Source: JAMQKA01 sp034521835 (lineage in GTDB: Bacteria > Bacteroidota > Rhodothermia > Balneolales > Balneolaceae). Taken from it: 64,000 nt of DNA. Under the pieces are notes generated by a model. The model saw only the letters and a list, made by a program, of their open reading frames with translations. It was not told where the DNA came from and made no database searches. Both the position numbers and the translations under genes were made by a program. Numbering within the stretch: the first letter of the stretch is position 1; the number at the start of each line of letters is the position of its first letter. The stretch spans positions 930,001 through 994,000 of the forward strand of contig JAXHMA010000006.1 of the NCBI GenBank assembly GCA_034521835.1. The letters run 5' to 3'. Shown here piece after piece: positions 40,217 to 48,762 of the stretch.

Positions 40217-41317
40217 ATGGCCGTGTTCAAGTGACTAATGCAACACAGCGGTGTTTTAGGGTTTGTTGGATAGGATTAAGGTAATCAAATTTTCTAATGG
40301 GTCGAAAGTTCAGGTACTCCTCGACGCTGTTGATGCGCTGGGAGAAACCTTTCGCAGATCGGTACCCTTCGGGAAGAACCGCCTGATCACCCAAATGCGG
40401 TTTTCCACGGTTCCTTTGTCTTGGGAGGTATAGGGCCGGGTAAAGTAGGTGTCAGCCCGGAGGGCTTCGGCAACATCTTGGTGACGAGCAAAGGCTTTGT
40501 CGTTGTCAAAAGTTAACGTTTTGATGAAGCTAGAAGGAATATCCGAAAGCTGATCGATGATGGCCTGGGCCATTGGCTGGGCTTTCCTCGAGGTAACTTT
40601 TCGGATTTTGGTGAGCAGCGTAGTCCGGTCGGTCAGTACCAGCAGGGCTGATTTATGGGCCTTGCCCATCATCAGATCGACCTCAATATCGCCCAAGCGG
40701 TCTCGCTGTTCGACCACATCGGGACGCTCGGTGATAGGAACCCGCCCTTTGATTCGGCCCCTGTTGTCCTGCCGGTTACCCCGTTTGGCCTTACGACGAC
40801 CGTGTTTGAGATGCTTGTAGAGATCCTTGTCGGTGGGATCTCCAGAGCGTTTGGCTTTCCAGATCCACTGGTAGAGGGTCTCATGGGAGACTCCATCGAA
40901 GCCCAGCACGCCCCAGCGGCCGCTGATCAGCTCCGGGAGAGCTTCTCGGTGGTCAGCCACCGGCGGGCTTGGTCTTTGAGATCGTCGGTAAACCGCCGGT
41001 GTTTGGGCTTATCCCGGTGGCGCCCATTGGTGAACTGCTGGGCGAGGTCAGGGCAATACTGCTTGTCCTGGGAGCCATCATTGGCTACATTGCGTTTGAG
41101 TTCCCGACTGATGGTCGACCGATGTACGCCGATAGTCCGGGCAATCTCGCTTTGGTTATGGCCCGCATCGAGTAGGGCTTTGATCTGATGACGGTTTTCT
41201 TTGCTGAGTTGGGTGTATTCTTGCATAAGCAACACGAATATAACCCGCTTGGCCGAAGACCTCAGGGGCGCGCCCTGAGGTCTTCCTACGTGTTGCACTT
41301 ATTACTTGAACTCAGGA
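40217..41317 (-). mobile_element. IS30-family element, copy B
   Basis: The ends GTTCAAGTGACTAATGCAAC (left) and the complement of GTTCAAGTAATAAGTGCAAC (right) are imperfect inverted repeats. Over 40575-41317 it is almost identical to copy A at the window start. It is inserted in an AbiJ-like gene. Confidence 0.85.
40309..41227 (-). pseudogene. IS30-family transposase, one frameshift
   Basis: The N-terminal frame (start MQEYTQLSKENRHQIKALLD at 41227) ends after RWLTTEKLSRS because one G is absent at about 40936 compared with copy A. The next frame gives PELISGRWGVLGFDGVSHET, the DDE core (GDIEVDLMMGKAHKSALLVL, LTFDNDKAFARH, YTSQDKGTVENRIWVIR) and the tail LRKVSPS. The DDE residues are D in DIEVD, D in FDND and E in VENR. 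It is inactive unless the missing base is an error. Confidence 0.85.
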
Positions 41318-41547
41318 TGCATTAAATAAACTTGAAAACCAGTTTAGTCTTCATGGGGCATTAAAAGCTGGTTTTAAAAGTCTTTTATGGGTATACAAGC
41401 GATCAGGGTGGAATTAGACACGCGATTTTAAAAGAAAAGAATATTACCTTTTCTGATGCTAAGTATATGCTAGTATCGTGTTCGGCGTTTTCGAATTATC
41501 TCATTGGAAAAGTAGCAGAATTGGAAATTAAAATTCCAGACCAAAAC

Positions 41548-41674
41548 ACATAACAAGGCGCATCAACTGTGGGGACGCGGACTGAGTTTCAATTTACTTT
41601 CCTTGCTTGTTTTAGAATTTTAGCCGTTTATTAACTCATAATTCCCGCGCCCGTTATGCCCTAGGCCGTTAGGG
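41548..41674 (+). repeat. attC site 15
   Basis: From ACATAAC (41548-41554) to GTTAGGG (41668-41674), 127 bases. The arms are GGCGCATCAACTGTGGGGAC and CGCGCCCGTTATGCCC. Confidence 0.75.
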
Positions 41675-41696
41675 CGTTTTTATCCTTGCTATCTAT

Positions 41697-42482
41697 ATGC
41701 ATTGGTTAATAAATATTTTAATGGACGATTCAGCCACAGCTTTGTTGATAATATTAGTGATAATAGGCTTTGTTTGGCTGATTCCACGAATGCGTAAAAA
41801 TATATTGAGTCTATTTAGAGGGTGGATAGGCGAAAAAAAAACTATTTACTATCTGTGGCTATCACTCAATTCGAAAGTCTACCGAAGATTTCATGATGTC
41901 ATTATTCCATCAGGAAATGGTACAACTCAAATTGACCACCTTCTTGTATCGCCATATGGCCTATTCATAGTAGAAACGAAGAATAAGAAAGGTTGGATTT
42001 TTGGGTCTAAGGCTCAAAAAAGCTGGACGCAGTCACTTTATGGAAATAACTATTCATTTCAGAATCCGACAAGGCAAACCTTCAGGCAAAAAAAGATTCT
42101 TTCTGAATTCTTCGGGGTCAATGAATCAACCGTACATACAATTATTTATTTCGTTGGGAATTGTAAATTTAAAACAGAGTTGCCAGATAACGTTATAAGA
42201 TCCCGGCTAGGAAAATATATTAAACAGTTTAAGGATCGAGTTCTTTCGCCTGAAGAAGTAGATCGAGTAGTCGGAGAAATTGAATACTATGTTTCTGAGT
42301 CTTCACTCACCACTAGAGATCATGTGCAATCATTGTGTGAAAGGCATAATTCAACAACAGTTTGCCCGAAATGCGGTTCGAATTTAGTTGAAAGAACAGC
42401 GAAGAAAGGTCCTAATGCTGGCGCCAAATTTTTAGGGTGCAGAAACTTACCAAAATGTCAATTTACAAAGGATATGAAATAG
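41697..42482 (+). CDS. NERD-domain nuclease-like protein with topoisomerase-type zinc finger
   Basis: The 261-residue protein has one N-terminal membrane helix (ALLIILVIIGFVWLIPRMRK). A NERD domain follows with GEKKT, the catalytic-type TTQIDHLLVSPYGLFIVETK (Asp and the ExK pair) and a helical end. The last 45 residues are a C4 zinc finger (TVCPKCGSNLVERTAKKGPN ... CRNLPKCQFT) as in topoisomerase I tails. The combination suggests membrane-tethered DNA processing, possibly defence-related. It is the only gene in its cassette. Confidence 0.85.
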   Translation: MHWLINILMDDSATALLIILVIIGFVWLIPRMRKNILSLFRGWIGEKKTIYYLWLSLNSKVYRRFHDVIIPSGNGTTQIDHLLVSPYGLFIVETKNKKGWIFGSKAQKSWTQSLYGNNYSFQNPTRQTFRQKKILSEFFGVNESTVHTIIYFVGNCKFKTELPDNVIRSRLGKYIKQFKDRVLSPEEVDRVVGEIEYYVSESSLTTRDHVQSLCERHNSTTVCPKCGSNLVERTAKKGPNAGAKFLGCRNLPKCQFTKDMK

Positions 42483-42504
42483 AATCTAAATGTACCACAA
42501 GACG

Positions 42505-42633
42505 CCCTATATCACGCGCATTAACAGACGCACCTCGCCAATTCTCTGCCGCTCTTGGTTTTGAGGCTCCTTCTTTTGTTAGTTGCCAAATAAACATCAA
42601 TCCGCACGCAGCTTATGTGCGAGGCCGTTAGAG
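42505..42633 (+). repeat. attC site 16, non-canonical 5' core
   Basis: The 5' side reads ACGCCCTATATCACGCGCAT with TATCAC in place of AACC. The 3' core GTTAGAG is at 42627-42633. ACGCCCTA complements the start of its cassette (TTAGGGCGT, 41669). The arms are CGCGCATTAACAGACGCACC and CGCACGCAGCTTATGTGCG. Confidence 0.7.
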
Positions 42634-42702
42634 CAATTACACTTTATATTTCTTACAATTTGATACTCAATTTAAAAACCACTCTTTACAGGAAGCAAAT
42701 TT

Positions 42703-43650
42703 ATGAATCTAAATAAAAGTACAATTCTGACCTCTTGTTTCTTCTTAACTGTATTTACATTCTTCTTCACTGCATCTTCCATGGCACAAGACGGGACGAT
42801 TTATCCGCTTGAAGCCCCTGACGAGCCGAACGCCATTCCTCTCGGTACCGGGGGAGTCGAGGGGCAAACTGCGCCCGAGTCATGGTTCCGCCAGTGGGGA
42901 GATCCGATGGCGCGTAATATCTCAACTGCAACCCTCACCCAATTCCTGCCCGAACCGAACAAAGCGAACGGGGCAGCCGTCATTGTAGCGCCTGGTGGTG
43001 GTTTCAGGTGGCTGTCGATGGGCAACGAGGGCTGGGAAGTAGCAGAGGCACTCAGGGAGCAGGGAATCGCTGCCTTCGTGCTCAAATACCGGCTCCACCC
43101 AACTCCGGAGTCGCTCGACGAGTTCCGGGACTGGATGAATCGCCCGCGCTCAGCCCCAGATGATTCTTCCGATGATTCGCAAGACGAAGCACCGCCGCAG
43201 CGTGACCTTTCCAACCAGCTCGAGGATGCTGAGGCCGCCTATAACTTAATCGTTGAGCGAGCTGAAGAATGGGGTGTCGATACCGAACGGCTGGGCATGA
43301 TCGGATTTTTTGCTGGTGCCGGCCTCACGATGCATTCTACACTTAACTCCCAGACCATGGATCTGGCATTCATCGGTCCGATCTATGGTGGCATGGGCCC
43401 GGTCGAGGTACCAAAGGACGCTCCACCAATGTTCAATGTTATAGCCGTTGATGATTTTCTTTTCAACGGTCAGTTCGGTGTAATCAAGTCCTGGTACGAG
43501 GCAGGAATTCCGGTCGAGTTTCACCTTTATCAAAACGGCGGCCATGGTTTTGGGCTTGGGAATCCTAACCGCACCAGCAATCGCTGGTTTGAAGCCTTCA
43601 TGCATTGGCTGGATGTGAACGGCTTTCTCGCTGCCAATTCAGAAGAATAA
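42703..43650 (+). CDS. Exported alpha/beta hydrolase (acetyl-xylan-esterase-like), nucleophile Ser replaced
   Basis: The 315-residue protein has a signal peptide ending near SSMAQ. The esterase fold shows VIVAPGGGFRWLSMGNEGWE (oxyanion region), the elbow LGMIGFFAGAGL and a late HGFGLGNP. The elbow should be GxSxG (usually GFSAGG), but the Ser position is Phe. So the enzyme is inactive as read, or the base is wrong. GC content is higher than in the neighbouring cassettes, suggesting a different source. Confidence 0.75.
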   Translation: MNLNKSTILTSCFFLTVFTFFFTASSMAQDGTIYPLEAPDEPNAIPLGTGGVEGQTAPESWFRQWGDPMARNISTATLTQFLPEPNKANGAAVIVAPGGGFRWLSMGNEGWEVAEALREQGIAAFVLKYRLHPTPESLDEFRDWMNRPRSAPDDSSDDSQDEAPPQRDLSNQLEDAEAAYNLIVERAEEWGVDTERLGMIGFFAGAGLTMHSTLNSQTMDLAFIGPIYGGMGPVEVPKDAPPMFNVIAVDDFLFNGQFGVIKSWYEAGIPVEFHLYQNGGHGFGLGNPNRTSNRWFEAFMHWLDVNGFLAANSEE

Positions 43651-43665
43651 TATCTCGTTAAATTA

Positions 43666-43797
43666 CTATAACAACGGTTTCAACACAGATTTGGCCACGG
43701 TCTGCCAGTTAAAAAATTCGGGAACTTAAAGAAAAACCGAGTTTTAAAACCATTACTAATCAATTAGGTCAAGCTGGTAAACCGTGGGCCGTTAGCC
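43666..43797 (+). repeat. attC site 17 (second attC subtype)
   Basis: From CTATAAC (43666-43672) to GTTAGCC (43791-43797), 132 bases. The arms CAACGGTTTCAACACAGATT and AGCTGGTAAACCGTGGGCC match the subtype of site 10. Confidence 0.8.
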
Positions 43798-43819
43798 ATT
43801 TTACTTCAAAGTAAGCTAT

Positions 43820-44842
43820 ATGAGCAAAAATAGATTTAAACAACAATTCGTAGAATGGGCTAGAAATGATTATAAATTGCCAGAAAAAAAGATCGATGCT
43901 TTAAAAAGTATTATAGATGAGCAATTTTGGGAAGAGTTAGAATCAAGAGATGTTCTGGAAAATATTGTATTACGTCCTTTAAGCAATTCTGATAGTGTTA
44001 AAGTAAGTCACTTTGCAGATGATTCAATGATTTATCCCAATGAAGACAATGAACTCATTGTTGGGGCAATTACACCTAATTGGAAACATGGGTGGCATTT
44101 TGTGGATGATGACGTAAGAGATTTACTCCAATTTTTTCTTCATTTCTCTGAACAATATATAGCACGCTCGAGAGCTTTAAATGTGACTGGGGCTATTGCT
44201 TTAGTTTATAAAATAGCATGTGATTTTAGATTCAAAGGATTATACTCTGATCTTACAGAGAGATTTAGCTTTGATGAACTTCGCAACTCCCGATATAAAC
44301 CAATAGAAATAGAATCTTTTGAATTGCAGGAGGAGTTTTATAATTGGTTATCAATATTGAATTGCCTGGATCCATTAATCCATAGAATTATTTACCAATT
44401 CTGGAAAGGCACTAAACTTTACAGTAATAATGACATTGAAGACTCTGTAACGTCGTTTACATCTTGCATAAGTGTTATCAGTGAATATTGCCAAAATCGG
44501 TTAAATCAAACAGAAGAGTCTCGGTTAGAAAAAATAGAAGCCCTGAATATTAAAACAGATTCAATCGATTATCTAGAGGATTTAGAACTTTTGAGAAATC
44601 GCTTTAGTGCTCATCCAAGTCATACCAAATGGTGGGATTTTAATGAACTATTTGGAGAACAATTGCATACCATCATTGCTGTCATTAAAGATATTATTCA
44701 AAAGCTTTGTGAGCATGAATCAAAGAACCGATCAATTAAAAATAATCCAGAGAAATGGAGTTCTTGGTTAGGAAATAATAGTATGCTGGTTTTTGATTCA
44801 GTATGGTTTCATAACCTTCCTCCACTGAAAGGAGAATACTAA
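43820..44842 (+). CDS. Cassette protein of unknown family with a HEPN-like RxxxxxH motif
   Basis: This intact 340-residue protein is soluble and mostly helical. I do not recognise its N-terminal two-thirds (MSKNRFKQQFVEWARNDYKL). Near residue 265 it contains LELLRNRFSAHPSHTKWWDF, where R-N-R-F-S-A-H resembles the RX4-6H catalytic motif of HEPN RNases, set within helices on both sides as in that fold. Stand-alone HEPN proteins often act in abortive infection. The cassette ends are complementary over 13 bases, so it looks like a mobile, intact cassette. Confidence 0.6.
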   Translation: MSKNRFKQQFVEWARNDYKLPEKKIDALKSIIDEQFWEELESRDVLENIVLRPLSNSDSVKVSHFADDSMIYPNEDNELIVGAITPNWKHGWHFVDDDVRDLLQFFLHFSEQYIARSRALNVTGAIALVYKIACDFRFKGLYSDLTERFSFDELRNSRYKPIEIESFELQEEFYNWLSILNCLDPLIHRIIYQFWKGTKLYSNNDIEDSVTSFTSCISVISEYCQNRLNQTEESRLEKIEALNIKTDSIDYLEDLELLRNRFSAHPSHTKWWDFNELFGEQLHTIIAVIKDIIQKLCEHESKNRSIKNNPEKWSSWLGNNSMLVFDSVWFHNLPPLKGEY

Positions 44843-44844
44843 AA

Positions 44845-44974
44845 TGGCTAACCGCGCATTAAGTGGGACGTGCCTCGCCCCATCCCGCTGGTTTTGGTTT
44901 ACTCAATTTCTGTAGTACATTTTGTTTTAAATCAACGCTGGCCTGCACGCAGCTTATGCGCGAGGCCGTTAGTT
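44845..44974 (+). repeat. attC site 18
   Basis: From GGCTAAC (44845-44851) to GTTAGTT (44968-44974), 130 bases, with arms CGCGCATTAAGTGGGACGTG and TGCACGCAGCTTATGCGCGA. TAAAATGGCTAAC complements the first 13 bases of its cassette. Confidence 0.85.
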
Positions 44975-45061
44975 AAACCTGAATTCAGCAGTTTAGCTTG
45001 CTAATAAGATACCACTTGCAATATTTTAATAGTACTTTAATAAACGTTAAATATACTATTT

Positions 45062-45346
45062 ATGGATATTTCAATTTCTAGAGATATAGAGCTGCTTTCT
45101 GCATTTCGAAAGAAGTCGGCTGATTTTATTAAGCGCCTAAAAAAAGACAAGCAGCCCATAATTTTAACTCAGCACGGGAATAGTACGGCTGTTTTAATGG
45201 ATGTAGCTGAATATGAGCGATTTAATAAGAAGTTGGAACTGCTGGAGGATTTACTAGAAGCTAAACAACAAGTCCAACAAGGTGAAACTTACACTATGAA
45301 AGAAGCTAAAGAGCGAATCAATAAGCATCTTTCTAAATGGAAGTAA
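45062..45346 (+). CDS. Phd/YefM-family antitoxin
   Basis: The 94-residue protein (DISISRDIELLSAFRKKSAD, PIILTQHGNSTAVLMDVAEY) shows the Phd/YefM fold, with the usual ILTQHGNSTAVLMDV strand pair, and a C-terminal helical toxin-binding tail. It overlaps the start of the following toxin gene by ten bases. It remains intact while its toxin is cut. Confidence 0.85.
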   Translation: MDISISRDIELLSAFRKKSADFIKRLKKDKQPIILTQHGNSTAVLMDVAEYERFNKKLELLEDLLEAKQQVQQGETYTMKEAKERINKHLSKWK

Positions 45347-45417
45347 TCTTTACTGACCGTTTCTTAGATCGTGAAGAAGAATTTTCTGATTATATAGCTC
45401 TTGATAATATTCCCTCG
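45337..45417 (+). pseudogene. RelE/ParE-type toxin, truncated after about 27 residues
   Basis: The frame starts MEVIFTDRFLDREEEFSDYI and continues to ALDNIP, as in RelE/ParE toxins (usual YIALDNP...). It then runs into IS110-type sequence, so about 70 residues are missing. The antitoxin is left without a partner. Confidence 0.7.
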
Positions 45418-45858
45418 CCTAACCCGATTCGATGCCTTTTCTGTGGGATTGTGTTGCAAGCAGTATTCAACGATGGCTGGCAGCTTTCGTGACTGCACCA
45501 AATATATATAGAGGCTCGACAGCTGGCAGTCGAAATTAAATCGAATCTAGCCAACCGGTCCCGTGTGGGCCACATCTGGGTGGATACACGTAGACCACCG
45601 GGAAGTTACTGCCCCGGATCAGCCGGGCAATCTTCAGCGAGTCGATCCGATCGTTTTTGGTTTTGACCCCGCGGGAGGCCTTCATGAAGAGGGCATGGCC
45701 CAGGATAAAATCAATCCCTTCCCGCTCCCAGAAAGGCCTCCGACGTGCAGGTCGATTCCGCAGTAATAGGGGGGCAGCAAAAACGTTCATGGTTTTTCCT
45801 TATTGGTTGCATTATGGGTGAAAACGTAATGTAGCCTCGGAGGAGACCATGAACAATA
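45415..45858 (-). mobile_element. IS110-type element remnant, different from the five IS1111-type copies
   Basis: The minus strand has a start ATG at about 45790, YCGIDLHVGGLSGSG in one frame, then FILGHALFMKASRGVKTKND and RIDSLKIARLIRGSNFPVVY in another. These are the N-terminal DEDD residues of an IS110 transposase. The C-terminal domain is missing. It separates a truncated toxin gene from the 3' part of an attC, so it probably also entered at an attC and caused the deletion. Confidence 0.7.
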
Positions 45859-45977
45859 TCAATCGCATTAAGCGGATGTGACTCGCCTGATCTTGCCCGA
45901 CTCCTTTTTATAATTACTCTTTCATTTGTAAAGAATTTCAACACGTTGGCGCCGGCTAATGCGCGGGGTCGTTAGGT
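45859..45977 (+). repeat. attC site 19, 5' core missing
   Basis: TCGCATTAAGCGGATGTGAC starts right after the IS110 remnant, and the site ends GGCTAATGCGCGGGGTC and GTTAGGT (45971-45977). The arms pair. The 5' core has been replaced. Confidence 0.7.
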
Positions 45978-46019
45978 CCCGTTAAAGTCCGGTTTGAGAA
46001 TCCCGGGGGAATCCTATTA

Positions 46020-46345
46020 TCAACCCGTTGTTCGCAAGCCGCTGGCGATCGCATTAACAGTCAGCAGCAACTTTCGCAGCAATTCCGGATTGTCGTCATC
46101 CGAGTTGTTCCGCCAGCGTTTTAGTAAATTGATCTGTTGATGATGCAATCGATATAGCGGGCGTTCTCGCAGTTCAAGTAAATGATGCACATTCGATCGT
46201 TTTTCAGAGAGGGGACCGCCGTATATTTTCTCCAGCATTTTTCGGGTACGTTCGTATTCCGGTAAAATTTGATCCATCATACGATCTCGAACGGTCTCAT
46301 CCTGTACCAAATCAGCATAAGACTGCATAATATCCGGGTTGGCCG
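46020..46345 (-). pseudogene. Phosphoenolpyruvate carboxylase, C-terminal fragment
   Basis: About 108 residues (NPDIMQSYADLVQDETVRDR ... LLELRERPLYRLHHQQINLL ... LLTVNAIASGLRTTG) are the conserved end of PEPC, including the terminal ASGLRNTG-like motif. Upstream of NPDI the sequence abruptly becomes a transporter gene on the opposite strand. It is a rearranged fragment, not a working gene. Confidence 0.8.
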
Positions 46346-46752
46346 TAGCAATACTGGTTGCCGGTGGACTTACGCTAGGTATCGCCATCAATGACTCCGG
46401 TCTGGCGGATTGGATGGTAGAAAAAATTCCAGCATTTAGTAATCCTGTTGTAACAATTTTGATGATGGTGTTTATAACAAGTCTGGTATCCAACATTATG
46501 AGTAATACCGCAGCAGCGAGTATCTTGATACCGCTGGGGGCTATTCTGGTATCTCCATCCTACGTTCTGTTGATGGTTGTGGCATTGGCTTTTGCTGCCT
46601 CAACGGCCCTGTTGCTACCCATATCCACGCCCCCAAATGCCCTTGTCTTTTCTACCAAATCAATTCAGCAAGCCGATTTCCGTCTCCTGGGACTTTTAAT
46701 CACCGCAGTCAGTCCGTTTTTAATTATCCTTGTGTTATGGCTGATTGTTTAG
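46346..46752 (+). pseudogene. DASS/SLC13-type Na+/dicarboxylate symporter, C-terminal fragment
   Basis: About 135 residues (VAILVAGGLTLGIAINDSGL, FITSLVSNIMSNTAAASILI, STALLLPISTPPNALVFSTK) cover the second Na+-binding helix-loop region with SNT and the end of the DASS family. The N-terminal two-thirds are absent, cut at the junction with the PEPC fragment. Confidence 0.8.
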
Positions 46753-46781
46753 TTTATTACTTCTAAGGTAAATTTACATAC

Positions 46782-48431
46782 ATGATGGAAACGTTTAATT
46801 TGTGGAAACTGCTGGCCGGACTGGGAATATTCTTATTCGGGATATTCCTGATGGAAGACTCCATCAAAGAACTGGCCGGTAAGGCCTTTCGAACACTCAT
46901 TCGCCGGTATACCGAGACCAAAATTTCCTCCATTCTCTCCGGTAGCCTCAGTACCGCTATTCTACAAAGCAGTTCGGCTGTCAACCTGATGGTATTAGCG
47001 TTTGTCGGTGCGGGAATCATAAGTTTGCATAATGCCCTCGGTGTTATTCTGGGTGCAAATATCGGCACCACATTCACGGCGTGGATTATTGCCATTTTCG
47101 GTTTTAAAATAAGTATTGAAAGTTTTGCTTTACCTTTAATTGCCGTAGGCGGGCTGGGGATGATCGTATTTGCAAATGCTGCGCGATATCTCAACATAAG
47201 CAAACTCTTTATTGGGTTCGGTCTTCTCTTTCACGGGCTGGATTATATGAAGACCAGTGTTGACCAAATTACCCAGTTTTTTGATATAACAATGCTGGCC
47301 GGATATGGATTAGGGATATTTCTTTTGGCCGGTCTTATACTCACGGCCGTAATGCAATCGAGCTCCGCGACCATTGCCCTTATTCTTTCCGGTATTTACA
47401 GTGGATTGATGGGGTTTGAAGCAGGGGCTGCCATGGTCATCGGGGCTAATATGGGTACAACTGTCACCGTAATACTCGGTGCTCTGGGCGGTATCCCGAT
47501 CAAAAAGAGAGTAGCCGTAGGCCACTTGGTTTTCAATACGGTTACAGGAGCAATCGTGTTTTTGCTATTGCCGGTATTGGCCTGGCTCATACAAAGCGGG
47601 TTGGGCTGGGAGGAGAATACCGTTCTGGGGATCGCCTTATTTCATACGCTGTTTAATGTAATCGGGGTTGTACTTTTTCTGCCATTCATTTCCAGGTTCA
47701 CGGATAAACTGGATACCCTTTTCCAGGAGCCGGGCCAAATTCTCACACACTTCATCCAAAACACATCCCCTGAAGTAGCTGATGCAGCGTTGATAGCCTT
47801 TAAAAAAGAAATCCTGCATCAGTATGTTGAATCCAGGCGCTACTTGATACGGTTATATAATTTATCGCTGTCTCCAAAGCTCACCTATGCTCAGGAGCCC
47901 CATTTGCAATCCTTGTTTAGTGGCTCTGCAGATCACATTTACGGACACCTGCAGGAGTTGCATGGAAATATTTTTGAATACTACGCAATGATTGACGCCA
48001 AGCAACTTAACGAGGAAGACGCTCAGAAATTAGATCAGTATCTCAGGGCCAGCAGAAATATTATGAATGCCACTCAAAACCTGAAAGAAGTGCGTAGTGA
48101 TCTTGAAGAGTTCGAATTTTCCAATAATACGTTTTTGAATGAGCAGTTTCCCACCTATCAGCAGCGACTGGAAGAACTTTTCAGGGATCTTGATGTCATC
48201 GTAGAGAAAAACAAAGGAGATGCTGCTGCTTTCAGCGGTGTACTGAAGCAGGTAAATGCCAACGATGTGAAATGCATCAGCGAAAGTTCTCAGGCCATTA
48301 AAAACCAAAAATTGAAAGATCTTGAAGCCACCTCGCTGGTGATGGCAAACCGACTATTTACCCAGTCTTGCCGGATGTTTGTATTCGGTATCCAGGGATT
48401 ATTGACGGAAGAGAATCTCCGGACAGAATAA
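46782..48431 (+). CDS. Na+/phosphate cotransporter (NptA/PNaS family) with PhoU-like tail
   Basis: The 549-residue protein has two inverted PNaS repeats, each with a QSSSA motif (TAILQSSSAVNLMVLAFVGA and TAVMQSSSATIALILSGIYS) and a GANIGTT/GANMGTT partner. About nine membrane helices are followed by a 220-residue helical cytosolic PhoU-like domain (EILHQYVESRRYLIRLYNLS). It imports phosphate driven by Na+. It is intact and looks like an ordinary chromosomal gene, yet it lies between two attC sites. Confidence 0.85.
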   Translation: MMETFNLWKLLAGLGIFLFGIFLMEDSIKELAGKAFRTLIRRYTETKISSILSGSLSTAILQSSSAVNLMVLAFVGAGIISLHNALGVILGANIGTTFTAWIIAIFGFKISIESFALPLIAVGGLGMIVFANAARYLNISKLFIGFGLLFHGLDYMKTSVDQITQFFDITMLAGYGLGIFLLAGLILTAVMQSSSATIALILSGIYSGLMGFEAGAAMVIGANMGTTVTVILGALGGIPIKKRVAVGHLVFNTVTGAIVFLLLPVLAWLIQSGLGWEENTVLGIALFHTLFNVIGVVLFLPFISRFTDKLDTLFQEPGQILTHFIQNTSPEVADAALIAFKKEILHQYVESRRYLIRLYNLSLSPKLTYAQEPHLQSLFSGSADHIYGHLQELHGNIFEYYAMIDAKQLNEEDAQKLDQYLRASRNIMNATQNLKEVRSDLEEFEFSNNTFLNEQFPTYQQRLEELFRDLDVIVEKNKGDAAAFSGVLKQVNANDVKCISESSQAIKNQKLKDLEATSLVMANRLFTQSCRMFVFGIQGLLTEENLRTE

Positions 48432-48648
48432 TTTTATGGTTACAGGTGGGAATCGTGTCAACAGGAATATAACCCTGGAATCTAATATGCTCAGAATTAG
48501 GCTGTAATTGGATTAATAACAGTATACTATAAAATCCTCTGAGGGTACTATACTTTTAGCGCCCATATAAAGTTTTCGAATTAAAAGGCTACTATGCAGT
48601 TGTTTTTTTGCAGACCTGATTGTACCTGGCGTATTTGGTAGAAATAAA
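48432..48648. other. Non-coding stretch after the Na/Pi gene
   Basis: No gene or repeat is recognised. The next attC begins at its right end. Confidence 0.3.
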
Positions 48649-48762
48649 CACCGCATAACGCGCCTCGCCCTCGGCTGCCGATATTTGGATTCCTGAATAT
48701 CTGTAGTACATTTTTTTTAAATAAATGCTTGGCTAGGCCCCTTATGCGCAATGTCGTTAGGT
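48649..48762 (+). repeat. attC site 20 (5' arm shortened)
   Basis: The left arm reads ACCGCATAACGCGCCTCGCC, about ten bases shorter than in other sites. The right arm GGCCCCTTATGCGCAATGTC and the 3' core GTTAGGT (48756-48762) are normal. Confidence 0.7.

Larger units (their letters stand above)
40117..41553 (+). pseudogene. AbiJ-like abortive infection gene split by IS30 copy B
   Basis: The N-terminus MLFSQRHGYRPVSKELQLQE (40117-40230) is the start of AbiJ_NTD4-type proteins. After the IS30 the C-terminus resumes with KLENQFSLHGALKAGFKSL and, after one frame change, GGIRHAILKEKNITFSDAKY, the HEPN-like C-terminal part with the conserved GIRHA motif, ending at 41553. About 170 central residues are missing. 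The stop codon lies within the attC 5' core, so this was a cassette gene for phage defence, now dead. Confidence 0.7.

Noticed and set aside
42801..43605. Minus-strand frames opposite the esterase gene
   Set aside because: They are antisense shadows caused by the higher GC content. The plus strand has signal peptide and hydrolase motifs.
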